Below are positions 26,616 through 36,219 of a DNA stretch of 64,000 bases, one piece after another (position 1 is the stretch's first letter; the number at the start of each line of letters is the position of its first letter). Location: NCBI GenBank assembly GCA_018262715.1, contig JADFDS010000041.1, positions 69,697 through 133,696 on the forward strand, read 5' to 3'. Below the pieces are notes generated by a model that ran no database searches, was not told the DNA's origin, and was given only the letters and a program-made list of their open reading frames with translations. The translations under genes were made by a program, and so were the position numbers. Origin of the DNA: Bacteroidota bacterium. Its GTDB lineage: Bacteria; Bacteroidota; Bacteroidia; Bacteroidales; VadinHA17.

Positions 26616-27701
26616 TTAATAGTTACTCTCTTTCAGACGCTCAGCGTTCTCAGCCATCTGCAGCTTGTCGAGCAGCTCCTGAATGTTCCCGTCAAGAACT
26701 GACGGCAGGTTGTAAAGGGTTGTGTTGATGCGGTGGTCAGTAACCCGGCCCTGCGGATAGTTATATGTGCGTATCTTGGCTGACCTGTCGCCTGTTGATA
26801 CCATCGTCTTGCGCTTGTGCGAAATCTCGTCGAGGTACTTCTGGTATTCAAGGTTATATAGACGCGTGCGAAGCTCCCTCATCGCCTTCTCGAGGTTCTT
26901 GATCTGAGACTTTTCGTCCTGGCACGTTACCACGACCCCGGTGGGGATATGTGTCAGCCTGATTGCTGAATAGGTAGTGTTGACGCTCTGTCCGCCGGGG
27001 CCCGATGAGCAGTAAGTATCCTTGCGGATATCCTCGTTGCGGATCTCTATGTCGAACTCGCCTGCTTCAGGAAGCACCGCCACCGTTGCAGCCGATGTGT
27101 GGATGCGGCCCTGTGTTTCGGTCTGCGGCACCCGCTGAACGCGGTGGACTCCCGACTCATATTTCAGGATGCCATAAACACCGTCACCTATTACGTTGAA
27201 GACTATTTCCTTGTACCCTCCGGCAGTGCCTTCGGTGTAATAGTTCATATCAACCTTCCAGCCCTGAGCCTCTATATATTTCGAATACATTCGGAACAGG
27301 TCTCCCGCGAAGATACTTGCCTCGTCACCCCCCGTGCCGGCACGGATCTCCATGACAGCATTCTTTTCGTCCTCCGGGTCAGCAGGCAGGAGAAGATACC
27401 TGATGTCCTCCTCCATATCCGGCAGAGACTGCAAAAGGGTGTCTATCTCGGCCTTGGCCATCTCACGCATCTCCTCATCCTTTTCGGCAGCGAGGAGTTC
27501 CCTTGCACTCTCCAGATTGTCAATAGCGGATTTGTATTTCTCATACGCCTCAACCACAGGTTTGAGCTCCTTGTATTCCTTGTTAAGCTTTATATAGCGC
27601 TTCATGTCAGACATTACGTCGGGGGAGGTCAGGAGCTCACCCACCTCCACAAAACGCTTCTTTACGCCAATCAGCCTGTCAAGAATAAGATTGTTTGCCA
27701 T
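26616..27701 (-). CDS. prfA: Peptide chain release factor 1
   Basis: RF1, 361 residues, ends translation at UAA and UAG. The GGQ motif is in [12 protein letters not shown] and the codon-reading PxT motif is PQT in [19 protein letters not shown], which separates it from RF2 (SPF). The ATG at 27701 ([12 protein letters not shown]) gives the usual length; a longer frame from 27788 would translate the heptamer repeats. A TACCTTTG box at 27723-27730 could serve as its -7 element, placing the repeats upstream of the promoter. Confidence 0.95.
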   Translation of the reverse strand: MANNLILDRLIGVKKRFVEVGELLTSPDVMSDMKRYIKLNKEYKELKPVVEAYEKYKSAIDNLESARELLAAEKDEEMREMAKAEIDTLLQSLPDMEEDIRYLLLPADPEDEKNAVMEIRAGTGGDEASIFAGDLFRMYSKYIEAQGWKVDMNYYTEGTAGGYKEIVFNVIGDGVYGILKYESGVHRVQRVPQTETQGRIHTSAATVAVLPEAGEFDIEIRNEDIRKDTYCSSGPGGQSVNTTYSAIRLTHIPTGVVVTCQDEKSQIKNLEKAMRELRTRLYNLEYQKYLDEISHKRKTMVSTGDRSAKIRTYNYPQGRVTDHRINTTLYNLPSVLDGNIQELLDKLQMAENAERLKESNY

Positions 27702-27722
27702 CCGATGCAAAATTTCAGGGTG

Positions 27723-27730
27723 CAAAGGTA
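27723..27730 (-). promoter_or_regulatory. Possible -7 box for prfA-pyrF
   Basis: TACCTTTG on the minus strand matches TAnnTTTG, 21 bases before the prfA start. The -33 region falls in the heptamer array and has no clear TTTG. Confidence 0.4.
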
Positions 27731-27740
27731 ATAATATTAA

Positions 27741-27803
27741 TTGCGATTTGCGATTTGCGATTTGCGATCTGAGAATTGAGAATTGCAAGGTGCGAGGTGC
27801 GAT
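27741..27803. repeat. Heptamer repeat array, second site
   Basis: Nine 7-base units in a row: four perfect TTGCGAT, then CTGAGAA, TTGAGAA, TTGCAAG, GTGCGAG and GTGCGAT. It lies between prfA and purM, both on the minus strand, outside coding sequence. The unit is the same as at 25654-25790. Confidence 0.85.
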
Positions 27804-27829
27804 TGCAGATGACCAGGCACTGAAGAAGG

Positions 27830-28999
27830 TCAGTAAATAAATTTCCCCCGATCAGTACTGATTGTCAGCCCCCGGGATTCGGCTGCCTCGCAGCGGCCAA
27901 CAACACGGGCATCAAGGTTGAATGAGGAAGCAATATCAATGATTGCGGCAGCGTCAGCCTCATTAACATACAGCTCCATGCGGTGACCCATATTGAACAC
28001 ATGGTACATCTCCTCCCACGGTGTGCCGGAACTTTTCTGAATCAGTTCAAACAGCGGGGGAACCGGAAAAAGATTATCCTTGACCACATGCAGGTTATCA
28101 ATGAAATGCATGATCTTGGTCTGCCCACCGCCTGAGCAGTGTACCATCCCGTGAATGGCAGGCCTCATAACGTCCAGCACCTTCCTGATCACCGGCGCAT
28201 AGGTGCGTGTGGGTGACAGGACCAGCCTGCCTGCATTGATGCCCGGCACCGCTGTAGGATCAGTAAGGCGCATCGGCCCGCTGTAAACGAGCTCTCCGGG
28301 AATACCTCGGTCATAGCTCTCCGGATAGAGGCCGGCAAGGTACTTGCCGAATACATCGTGCCGTGCCGAGGTCAGCCCGTTGCTTCCCATACCACCGTTA
28401 TACTCACTCTCATAGGTTGTCTGTCCGTACGATGCAAGCCCCACGATAACATCTCCAGCCCTGATGTTCGCATTGTCAATGACATCAGCCCGGGCCATCC
28501 GGGCCGTCACCGTGGAGTCAACAATTACCGTCCGTACCAGGTCACCCACATCAGCCGTCTCTCCTCCCGTTGACCATATTCCGATGCCGGCGTCCCTCAT
28601 CCGGGCAAGGAATTTCTCCGTGCCTTCGATCAGGGCCTTAATCACCTCACCGGGAACAAGGTTCTTGTTCCTGCCGATAGTTGATGACAGAAGAATGTTT
28701 TCAGTTACTCCTACGCATAGCAGGTCATCGAGATTCATCACCACGGCGTCCTGGGCTATCCCCTTCCAGACTGACAGGTCGCCCGTCTCCTTCCAGTAAA
28801 TATATGCCAGGGACGACTTGGTCCCTGCGCCGTCGGCATGCATGATATTGCACCAGGCAGGATCACCTCCCAGCATGTCAGGTATTATCTTGCAGAACGC
28901 CCGGGGAAAGAGACCCTTGTCAACACGGCTGATTGCAGCATGAACTTCAGCCTTACCGGAAGAAACTCCTCTCAATGCATAGCGTGATCTGTCAGTCAT
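27830..28999 (-). CDS. purM: Phosphoribosylformylglycinamidine cyclo-ligase (AIR synthetase)
   Basis: PurM-type protein, 389 residues, which closes the imidazole ring in purine synthesis. The family features are [52 protein letters not shown] and [14 protein letters not shown]. It is somewhat longer than the enterobacterial enzyme (about 345), which fits the Bacteroidota form. It begins 21 bases after the stop of the PorE-like gene and may be transcribed with it. Confidence 0.88.
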   Translation of the reverse strand: MTDRSRYALRGVSSGKAEVHAAISRVDKGLFPRAFCKIIPDMLGGDPAWCNIMHADGAGTKSSLAYIYWKETGDLSVWKGIAQDAVVMNLDDLLCVGVTENILLSSTIGRNKNLVPGEVIKALIEGTEKFLARMRDAGIGIWSTGGETADVGDLVRTVIVDSTVTARMARADVIDNANIRAGDVIVGLASYGQTTYESEYNGGMGSNGLTSARHDVFGKYLAGLYPESYDRGIPGELVYSGPMRLTDPTAVPGINAGRLVLSPTRTYAPVIRKVLDVMRPAIHGMVHCSGGGQTKIMHFIDNLHVVKDNLFPVPPLFELIQKSSGTPWEEMYHVFNMGHRMELYVNEADAAAIIDIASSFNLDARVVGRCEAAESRGLTISTDRGKFIY

Positions 29000-29020
29000 A
29001 ATCCCGGCCCCGGATCTTAA

Positions 29021-31006
29021 TTATTTTGCAGGCTCATAGTCGGTCCGCAGCACCCTGAACTCGGTACGGCGGTTGACCTGATGGGCAATCTCCTTCTGCT
29101 CATCGCTGGCGAGGCCGTTGATGTACTGCTCGGTGAGCGAGGCACCCAGGCGCAGGAAGGGAGCATCCTTCATGATCTCATCATCGACCACCTTCGGACT
29201 GGTTTCGCCATAACCCCTTGCAGTAAGCCTGTCAGCAGCTATTCCCTTGCCTATCAGGTAATCAACAACCGACTGTGCCCTCTTCTGTGAGAGATCGAGG
29301 TTAAACTCCTCGGTGTCACGGGAGTCAGTGTGCGACATAAGCTCGATGGTCACTGTGGGGTTGTCAACGAGGGTCTCCACCAGCTTGTCAAGTGACACCA
29401 TTGATTCAGGCCTGAGGTCCCACTTGCCGAAGTCATAGAATATATTCGGAAGCTCAATAGGTCTGTCGATGGGGGTCATCTGTATGGTGGCCATGAAGTC
29501 ACGGCTCTTGTCCTGTCCCCTCGTAGTCTCTTTTTCCTTCCCGTTGAGGTAGCCCTTCTTCGAGGCAAGGAAGATATAGTCAACCTCCGGTCTCAGGCTG
29601 AACCTGAAGTCGCCTGCATTGCCTGTCTCGGTCTGCATGTTGGCGCCGTCGCTGGCAATGAGCTGCACGGTGGCTCCCTGTACGGGCTGGCCCGTTTTTT
29701 CATCCTTGACGAGGCCGGTGATGCTGAAAAGCAGGGGAGGCATCTCGAAGGTGAAGAGGTCATCATCGCCCCTGCCCTTGCGTGCTGAGCTGAAGATACC
29801 TTTCTCGGCATCGCCTTCGAAGGTGATGCCGAAGTCGTCTGCCGGGCTGTTGATGGGTGGCCTCATGTTCTCAACGCTCCAGCTTTCGCCGCCCTGCGGG
29901 GTAGCCTTGAAGATATCGAGTCCGCCCATTCCGATATGTCCGTCGGAGGCAAAATAAAGTGTTCCGTTTTCGCGTGAGAAGGGGAAGAGCTCATTGCCGC
30001 GGGTGTTTATGTCAGTGCCAAGGTTTTCCGGGCGTGACCATGCGCTTCCCGGCGAGGTGCGTGTAGTGCGGTATATATCCTTGCCGCCAAGTCCTCCCGG
30101 CATATCGGAGACAAAATAGAGAGTCTGCCCGTCCGGGGAGATTGAGGGGTGGGCTGCAACAAGGGAGTCTGCCAGGAGTTCGACCTTTACCGGGTCACTC
30201 CAGCGGGTACCTTCGCGGGTTGAATACATAATGACACATCCCTTGCTCTCGCGCTTTCCGGCCTCGCAGCGGGTGAACCACACTTCTGAGTAATCAGCAG
30301 AGAATGAAGGTGTTCCGTCTTCGAACTCACTGTTCAGAAAATCAACAGGCACCGGGGTGCTCCACTTGCCTTTCTTGTCAAGCCTGGTCTCAAAGATATC
30401 TGTGAAACTCTGTCCGGTGGCGCCGTGTTCCTTGTTACCCCTGGCATCATCGCGTGAGGAGGTGAACCATACCAGGCCGTAATCATCGCGGCCATAGGCG
30501 GGACTGAAATCAGAGTCTCCGGTATTTGCTTCCTTCAGTTCTTCGACGTTATAGGATTCAGGCGCCGACTGCCACTGTATGGCAAGCTCGCAGGAGCGTA
30601 TCTGCTGCTCGGTACGCGGATCTCCCGGCACAAGCCTGCGGTATTCGCGAAACTCCTCTATGGCCTGGGGATACCGGCCCAGCTTCTTGTTGCTTTCTGC
30701 CAGCCAGTACTGTGCTTCAGGTTTCGGGAAAGGTGACCTGACAGCTCTTTTGTACCACAACTCGGCATTCTTCGGGTCATTGATGAGCCGGTAGCACTCT
30801 GACACCATGAACACCATGTCAGCTTTCAGCTGTTTATCACGTGTCTTCGAATAGACATCCTTGAAATAGTCTATTGCCTCAAAATAGCTGCCGGCATTGT
30901 ATGCGGCGTATGCCCGCTCCGTCTTCTGCTTCTGTGCCTGAAGCACGGATGGGCAGAGAAGGGTAACAGCAATTATCAGTATTATTATTCTGTTCATTCC
31001 GGACAC
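29021..31006 (-). CDS. TPR-PD40-carboxypeptidase-regulatory-OmpA protein (PorE-like)
   Basis: A 661-residue exported protein. In order: signal peptide (to LQAQ near residue 25), TPRs (about 30-140, AAYNAGSYFEAIDYFKDVY), beta-propeller PD40 blades (160-425; HPSISPDGQTLYFVSDMPGG, GTLYFASDGHIGMGGLDIFK), a regulatory CarboxypepD-like domain (ITGLVKDEKTGQPVQGATVQ), and OmpA-C (IFYDFGKWDLRPESM, SHTDSRDTEEFNLDLSQKRA). PorE of the type IX secretion system has this order, but many Bacteroidota paralogues share it, and here the lipobox of PorE is missing. The ATG at 30997 is an alternative start close behind a TACTTTTG box at 31021-31028. Confidence 0.82.
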   Translation of the reverse strand: MSGMNRIIILIIAVTLLCPSVLQAQKQKTERAYAAYNAGSYFEAIDYFKDVYSKTRDKQLKADMVFMVSECYRLINDPKNAELWYKRAVRSPFPKPEAQYWLAESNKKLGRYPQAIEEFREYRRLVPGDPRTEQQIRSCELAIQWQSAPESYNVEELKEANTGDSDFSPAYGRDDYGLVWFTSSRDDARGNKEHGATGQSFTDIFETRLDKKGKWSTPVPVDFLNSEFEDGTPSFSADYSEVWFTRCEAGKRESKGCVIMYSTREGTRWSDPVKVELLADSLVAAHPSISPDGQTLYFVSDMPGGLGGKDIYRTTRTSPGSAWSRPENLGTDINTRGNELFPFSRENGTLYFASDGHIGMGGLDIFKATPQGGESWSVENMRPPINSPADDFGITFEGDAEKGIFSSARKGRGDDDLFTFEMPPLLFSITGLVKDEKTGQPVQGATVQLIASDGANMQTETGNAGDFRFSLRPEVDYIFLASKKGYLNGKEKETTRGQDKSRDFMATIQMTPIDRPIELPNIFYDFGKWDLRPESMVSLDKLVETLVDNPTVTIELMSHTDSRDTEEFNLDLSQKRAQSVVDYLIGKGIAADRLTARGYGETSPKVVDDEIMKDAPFLRLGASLTEQYINGLASDEQKEIAHQVNRRTEFRVLRTDYEPAK

Positions 31007-31020
31007 GATAGTGTTTTGTA

Positions 31021-31028
31021 CAAAAGTA
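31021..31028 (-). promoter_or_regulatory. Possible -7 box of the PorE-like gene
   Basis: TACTTTTG on the minus strand, 14 bases before the first ATG and 23 before the second. If real, the leader is very short and favours the second ATG (30997). No -33 TTTG is seen. Confidence 0.35.
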
Positions 31029-31091
31029 ATGATTGTTATTAATGTTAACGTTCAGCCGTTTCATTAATTACCGGCACCCGGAATCTGCAGC

Positions 31092-31121
31092 AAAAATAAT
31101 GCCCTCTTCACAGAGGGCATT
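31092..31121 (-). terminator. Terminator of glnN
   Basis: A perfect 10-base stem (AATGCCCTCT / AGAGGGCATT) with a 4-base loop, followed on the minus strand by ATTTTTG. It lies 31 bases past the glnN stop. Confidence 0.82.
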
Positions 31122-31152
31122 GGAAACAAAATTTATATAACTAAACAACCTG

Positions 31153-33342
31153 TTACCGGGTAAACAGAAGCTCACGGTATTTGGGAAGGGGCCACAGTTC
31201 GTTGTCTACAACAAGCTCGAGCTTATCAATATGGGTTCTGATTTCCTCGAGATAGGGTTTGACCTTTGACTCATAGGCAAGCGCTTTCTTGTACAGGTCA
31301 GGGATAACATTTGCCTTCCTGCGCTGATCGATCATCTCGGTGACCAGTTTTTTGATCATGGAAATATGGTCAGAAATTGTTACTATCAGTTCCTTTCGCG
31401 CACCTGCCAGCCGTATGAACTCATTCTCGTCAAATATTTCACGGAGACCCTTGACGTTATCAACCAGCGAGGTCATGTAGTTCACTGCCGTAGGCACTAT
31501 GTGATTTATAGCCAGGTCACCCAGCACGCGGGCTTCAATCTGGAGCTTCTTGGTGAATTTTTCCAGTTCAACCTCCACCCTGCTTTCCAGTTCCCTTGCA
31601 GTTAACACCCCGGTTCCCACCAGCGTTTCACGCGAAGATGAGTTCTCGTAAGTCTTGAGGGTCTTCGGGACGCTTGGTTCATCCGAGAGGCCCCTGCGTA
31701 TTGCCTCTTTGTGCCACTCAGCGCTGTAACCGTCACCATCGAAACGAATCCTCTTCGAGTCGATGATGCAATTTTTCAGCACCTGGAAGATTGCTTCGTC
31801 TCTCTTTCCTCCGCGGTCAATTATTGCATTGACCTCAACGGCAAACGCCTTCAGCTGGCGTGCCACGGCCGCATTAAGCACTATCATTGCAGAGCTGCAG
31901 TTGGCCGAGGAGCCCACCGCCCTGAATTCAAACCTGTTGCCTGTGAAGGCAAACGGAGATGTACGGTTGCGGTCAGTATTGTCAAGAAATATTCCCGGGA
32001 TCTTGCCAATGCCCAGCTTGATCTCCGTCTTCTCCTGCGGGGTCATTTTCTTGTCCTTGACTTTGCTTGCAATGCCATCAAGTATTTCGGTAAGGTAGCT
32101 GCCAAGGAAGACAGAGATGATCGACGGGGGTGCCTCATGACCTCCCAGCCGGTATGAGTTGTTCTCATTTGTAACACTGGCGCGAATCAGTTCCTGGTTG
32201 TCATTTACCGCCTTGATCACGTTGACCAGGAATGTGAGGAACTGCATGTTCGTCTTGGGATTCTTGCCCGGAGAGAGGAGATTTACACCGGCATCAGTCA
32301 TCATCGACCAGTTATTGTGCTTGCCGGAACCATTTACCTCGGCAAAGGGTTTCTCATGGAACAGCACCCTGAACTTGTGCTTCCTTGCAACCCTTCTCAT
32401 AACGTCCATTATCAGCTGGTTATGATCGACGGCCAGGTTGGCTTCCTCAAACACGGGTGCACACTCGAACTGGTTGGGGGCCACCTCGTTGTGACGGGTC
32501 TTAACCGGTATGCCAAGCTTGTAGGCCTCGTACTCGAACTCCTTCATGAAGGCCTTCACCCTGTCAGGGATCGACCCGAAATAATGGTCAGAGAGCTGCT
32601 GATCCTTTGACGAGGGGTGACCCATCAGTGTGCGGTCAGCCAGCATCAGGTCGGGACGGGCATAATACAGAGCCTCATCAATAAGAAAATATTCCTGTTC
32701 CCATCCAAGTGTGGCTATCACCTTTTTGACATCCTTGTCGAACAGGTGGCAGACCTCCACGGCGGCCTTGTCGAGTGCTGCCAGTGACCTGAGAAGTGGA
32801 GTTTTGTAATCGAGCGCATCACCTCTGTATGACACGAAGACTGTCGGGATACAGAGGGTATTTCCGACGATGAATGCCGGCGATGATACATCCCATGCAG
32901 TATATCCCCTTGCCTCGAAGGTGTTCCGGATGCCCCCGCTGGGGAAGCTTGAGGCATCAGGCTCCTGCTGCACAAGCACCTCGCCTGAAAAGACCTCTAT
33001 TACGGAGCCCAACTCTCCCCTTCCGACGAAAGCGTCATGTTTCTCCGCCGTGGCGTCTGTCAGGGGATGAAACCAGTGTGTGAAATGAGTCACTCCGTGC
33101 TCCATTGCCCACGCCTGCATGCCTGTGGCAACCTGGTCGGCAATCTGCCGGTTGATCTGTGTGCCCTCATCAATGGCGGTTATGACCGCCCTGTAAGCCT
33201 CGCGGCTTAAAAAGCGCTCCATCTTGCGCTTGTCAAAGACATTCTCTGAAAAATAGGTGGATACCGGCGCTGCCGGGATGCTGACCTCAACAGGATCCCT
33301 GTTGAACAGTTCCTTCAATGCACTGAAACGTAATTCTGCCAT
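31153..33342 (-). CDS. glnN: Glutamine synthetase type III
   Basis: GSIII, 729 residues, makes glutamine from glutamate and ammonia. This large form is typical of Bacteroidota and cyanobacteria. The family-specific N-terminal part (FSENVFD, THFTHWFHPLTDATAEKHDAF) is followed by the catalytic core with VIATLGWEQEYFLID, the ammonium-site histidine in GSGKHNNWSM, and NRTSPFAFTGNRFEFRAVGSS. The ATG at 33342 was chosen; the longer frame would begin with TTG at 33360. A tandem pair of dyad elements upstream suggests nitrogen control. Confidence 0.95.
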   Translation of the reverse strand: MAELRFSALKELFNRDPVEVSIPAAPVSTYFSENVFDKRKMERFLSREAYRAVITAIDEGTQINRQIADQVATGMQAWAMEHGVTHFTHWFHPLTDATAEKHDAFVGRGELGSVIEVFSGEVLVQQEPDASSFPSGGIRNTFEARGYTAWDVSSPAFIVGNTLCIPTVFVSYRGDALDYKTPLLRSLAALDKAAVEVCHLFDKDVKKVIATLGWEQEYFLIDEALYYARPDLMLADRTLMGHPSSKDQQLSDHYFGSIPDRVKAFMKEFEYEAYKLGIPVKTRHNEVAPNQFECAPVFEEANLAVDHNQLIMDVMRRVARKHKFRVLFHEKPFAEVNGSGKHNNWSMMTDAGVNLLSPGKNPKTNMQFLTFLVNVIKAVNDNQELIRASVTNENNSYRLGGHEAPPSIISVFLGSYLTEILDGIASKVKDKKMTPQEKTEIKLGIGKIPGIFLDNTDRNRTSPFAFTGNRFEFRAVGSSANCSSAMIVLNAAVARQLKAFAVEVNAIIDRGGKRDEAIFQVLKNCIIDSKRIRFDGDGYSAEWHKEAIRRGLSDEPSVPKTLKTYENSSSRETLVGTGVLTARELESRVEVELEKFTKKLQIEARVLGDLAINHIVPTAVNYMTSLVDNVKGLREIFDENEFIRLAGARKELIVTISDHISMIKKLVTEMIDQRRKANVIPDLYKKALAYESKVKPYLEEIRTHIDKLELVVDNELWPLPKYRELLFTR

Positions 33343-33381
33343 GATCTGATTTTTTGTCAAAAATAGATCATTTCAGAATAT

Positions 33382-33462
33382 ACCCCCTATTTTTGAGGGT
33401 ATTTTTTGATAATATGCGCGTTTTTTATCGTTAACCCCCCTTTTTTGAGGGGTTGTTTTGAT
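33382..33462. promoter_or_regulatory. Tandem dyad elements in front of glnN
   Basis: Two 29-base copies, 33382-33410 and 33434-33462, share 24 of 29 positions. Each has a C-run, a T-run and a G-run (ACCCCC..TTTTTGAGGG.) that can pair across a short loop. Their starts are 52 bases apart, close to five helical turns. They fill the gap between formate dehydrogenase and glnN. A protein-binding site is more likely than a terminator, because the T-rich flank points away from both neighbouring genes. Confidence 0.45.
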
Positions 33463-33465
33463 TTT

Positions 33466-36219
33466 TTAATCTGTTTTTATGATTGTGCGGCATTCTGCAC
33501 GGGTAAAGATCCCGTACTGTGATTTTTCAAAATCCACGGCCACCACCTTGTACTCAGGGGTAAGGGTGAACTCGTCACCGATACCGCTGGTGAGGAAATT
33601 GATGGCAGCCTCGGGGAAATGGAATGTGGTATAGATGACGCCGGGTTTCACCACATCGGTCACTTTCACCTTCATGGTGGTGATGCCGCGCGCAGAGAAG
33701 ATCCTTGCATAATCACCGCTCACCAGCCCTTTGGCTCCGGCATCGTACGGGTGGACGAACAGAATATCCTCCGTCACCAGCTCGCTGTTGGGTGTGCGCC
33801 TCGTCATGGTGCCGCTGTTGTAGTGTTCAAGGAGGCGTCCGGTGGTAAGGATATATGGGAATCGGGAGGCATTCTCATTCAGCTCGGGTGAGACGTCATA
33901 GTCCCATGAATGGAACCGCCCCTTCCCCCTTTTGAATGTTTCGGTATGGAGTATCTGCGTGTCAGTGCCGTCTTCCCTGACAGGCCACTGCTTTCCGCTG
34001 TTGCCAAGCTCATCCCACCTTACACCTTTAAAAAATGGCACTATGCCTGCTATCTCCTTAAGTATTACGTCAGCCGAGTAACCCTTCTGCGGGTAACCCA
34101 TGCGGTTCATCATGTCAACCACAATCTGCCCGTCGGGTTTGGTCCCCTCCAGAGGCTCCACCGCCCTCTGCACCTTCTGTATCCTTCTCTCACCGTTGGT
34201 GAAGGTGCCTTCCTTCTCCAGAAAGGATGATGCCGGGAAGATAACGTCAGCGATACGGGCAGTCTCGGTCATGAAGAGTTCCTGCACCACAAGCAGGTCG
34301 AGTCCCTGAAGCGAACTCTTGACATGACAGGTGTTTGGATCAGTCTGGAGAATGTCCTCGCCCATAATCCACAATGCCTTCAGGTCTCCCCGTGCAGCTG
34401 CCGTAAACATCTCCGGGATACGGTAGCCAGGCACTGCCGGGTGCTCTGCACCGTAGTAAGCGTTGTAAAGGGCAATGTTTTCCGGCCTGGTTACATCAAG
34501 ATATCCGGCACCCTGGTGAGGCTGTATTCCCATGTCAGCCGCACCCTGCACGTTGTTCTGGCCCCGGAGTGGATTCACCCCGGTCCCTTCCCTTCCAATA
34601 TTGCCGGTCATCATGGCAATGTTCGAGATCAGCGTGATTGCCTTGGTAGCCTGCCAGTGTTCGGTCACACCCAGCCCATGGAACTCCATCGCTGACTTCG
34701 CCGAGCCGTACTCTATGGCTGCCGCCCTGACCTTCTCACGGTCAACACCGCAGATCCTCTCAAGCTCATCCACGTCAAGCCTCTCCAGATATTGTCTGAA
34801 CTCGTCCCATCCTTCGGTTCTCTTCGCTATGAACTCGCTGTCAATGAATCCCTCAGTCAGCAGGTAACGGGCGAAGAGGTTGAGCACCGCCACGTTTGTC
34901 CCGGGATTTATCTGTAGATGGTGCTTCGCCAGCCGCGCAATCTCAATCTTCAGCGGATCAATGACGATGAGGGGAGTACCGGTCTCGACCACCGATCTGA
35001 GGCGGGCGCCCGTAACAGGGTGGGCAGATGAAGGATTGGCTCCAATAATAAGGATGCACCCTGTTTTGTATATCTCATTAACCGAATTGGTTGCCGCGCC
35101 GGTACCGTAAGCCCACTGCATTCCCATTGCCGTCGGGGCATGACAGACTCTGGCACAGCCGTCAATGTTATTGGTGCCGATGACTATCCTGAAAAATTTC
35201 TGCATCAGGTAGTTTTCCTCGTTGGTGCACCTGGCCGAGGAGATGCCTGCCAGAGCATCAGGACCGTATTTGTCTTTTATCTCCCTGAATCTTTTTGCTG
35301 TGTACTCATAGGCTTCATCCCATGAAACCTCCTTCAGTTCACCGTTTTTCCTCACCATGGGTGAACGAAGCCTTTCAGGATGGTTATAGAACTCAAAGGC
35401 ATATCTTCCCTTGACACATGTATGCCCCCGGTTGGTGGCCGAGTCGAGCGGTGCCTGTATGCCCCTGACCTGTCCGTCGGCGACCTTGACGTCAAGGTTG
35501 CATCCCACTCCGCAGTAGGTGCATGTTGTACGCACAATCCTGTCTGCCTTCAGCGTCTTGACGGAATAACGGTCATGAAGGGCGTTGGTGGGGCATGTCT
35601 GCACGCATGCGCCGCATGACACGCAGGGGGAGTCACGGAAGCTCTGGTCAAATCCCTTTATGATCCGGCTGTCGTCACCTCTTCCGTATATGCCCAGCAC
35701 ATGTTCAGCCTGCAGCTCATCACACGCTCTGACACAACGGTAGCATTTGATGCATTCTGTCAGGTCAGACCAGACATACGGGCGGCTCCTGTCCTTCTCA
35801 TGATGTGTGACATTGCGGTGATAACGCACTTCCGGCGAACCGGCAGCGGCCACAACGGTCTGGAACTCGGTAGGCAGCATGCCGGGCTCAGGGATGAGCC
35901 TCTCCGGAGGGTATTCCGACAGCACCAGTTCGAGGATATTCTTCCGCAGCCGCCTGATCCGGTCAGTTGACGGATAGACATAATAACCCGGAGCCACGGG
36001 AGTATGACATGATGCCATCACTTTTCCCGGGCCTCCCTCCTTCAGCGCCACCTCCACGGAACAGATGCGGCATGAACCATAGTTATCAAGGTTTTCAGCC
36101 TGGCATAGTGTCGGAATCACATCATGCCCGCTGTTTCTGCGGACAAACTGCAGAATGGTCTCACCCGGTTCAATGGCGAAAGGCCTGTTGTCAATGTATG
36201 CTATCTTTTCCATGGTCAT
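33466..36219 (-). CDS. Formate dehydrogenase alpha subunit (Mo/W, cysteine type)
   Basis: A 917-residue molybdopterin oxidoreductase that oxidises formate to CO2. N-terminal [2Fe-2S] cysteines are 39, 50, 53 and 71; two ferredoxin-type [4Fe-4S] sites use 156/159/162/166 and 199/202/205/209; the catalytic-domain [4Fe-4S] site uses 233, 236, 240 and 268. The metal-binding residue is Cys359 in ARVCHAP, so no selenocysteine is needed. The C-terminal pterin domain is complete. Its ATG overlaps the stop of the beta subunit by 4 bases (ATGA). With that flavin subunit it should deliver electrons to NAD+. No fdhD or transporter is nearby. Confidence 0.93.
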   Translation of the reverse strand: MTMEKIAYIDNRPFAIEPGETILQFVRRNSGHDVIPTLCQAENLDNYGSCRICSVEVALKEGGPGKVMASCHTPVAPGYYVYPSTDRIRRLRKNILELVLSEYPPERLIPEPGMLPTEFQTVVAAAGSPEVRYHRNVTHHEKDRSRPYVWSDLTECIKCYRCVRACDELQAEHVLGIYGRGDDSRIIKGFDQSFRDSPCVSCGACVQTCPTNALHDRYSVKTLKADRIVRTTCTYCGVGCNLDVKVADGQVRGIQAPLDSATNRGHTCVKGRYAFEFYNHPERLRSPMVRKNGELKEVSWDEAYEYTAKRFREIKDKYGPDALAGISSARCTNEENYLMQKFFRIVIGTNNIDGCARVCHAPTAMGMQWAYGTGAATNSVNEIYKTGCILIIGANPSSAHPVTGARLRSVVETGTPLIVIDPLKIEIARLAKHHLQINPGTNVAVLNLFARYLLTEGFIDSEFIAKRTEGWDEFRQYLERLDVDELERICGVDREKVRAAAIEYGSAKSAMEFHGLGVTEHWQATKAITLISNIAMMTGNIGREGTGVNPLRGQNNVQGAADMGIQPHQGAGYLDVTRPENIALYNAYYGAEHPAVPGYRIPEMFTAAARGDLKALWIMGEDILQTDPNTCHVKSSLQGLDLLVVQELFMTETARIADVIFPASSFLEKEGTFTNGERRIQKVQRAVEPLEGTKPDGQIVVDMMNRMGYPQKGYSADVILKEIAGIVPFFKGVRWDELGNSGKQWPVREDGTDTQILHTETFKRGKGRFHSWDYDVSPELNENASRFPYILTTGRLLEHYNSGTMTRRTPNSELVTEDILFVHPYDAGAKGLVSGDYARIFSARGITTMKVKVTDVVKPGVIYTTFHFPEAAINFLTSGIGDEFTLTPEYKVVAVDFEKSQYGIFTRAECRTIIKTD

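Noticed and set aside
27702-27788. Longer N-terminus of RF1
   Set aside because: It would translate the heptamer repeats; the normal RF1 start is at 27701.
33382-33462. Rho-independent terminators behind formate dehydrogenase
   Set aside because: The T-rich side lies on the plus strand, away from the minus-strand gene that would need it.
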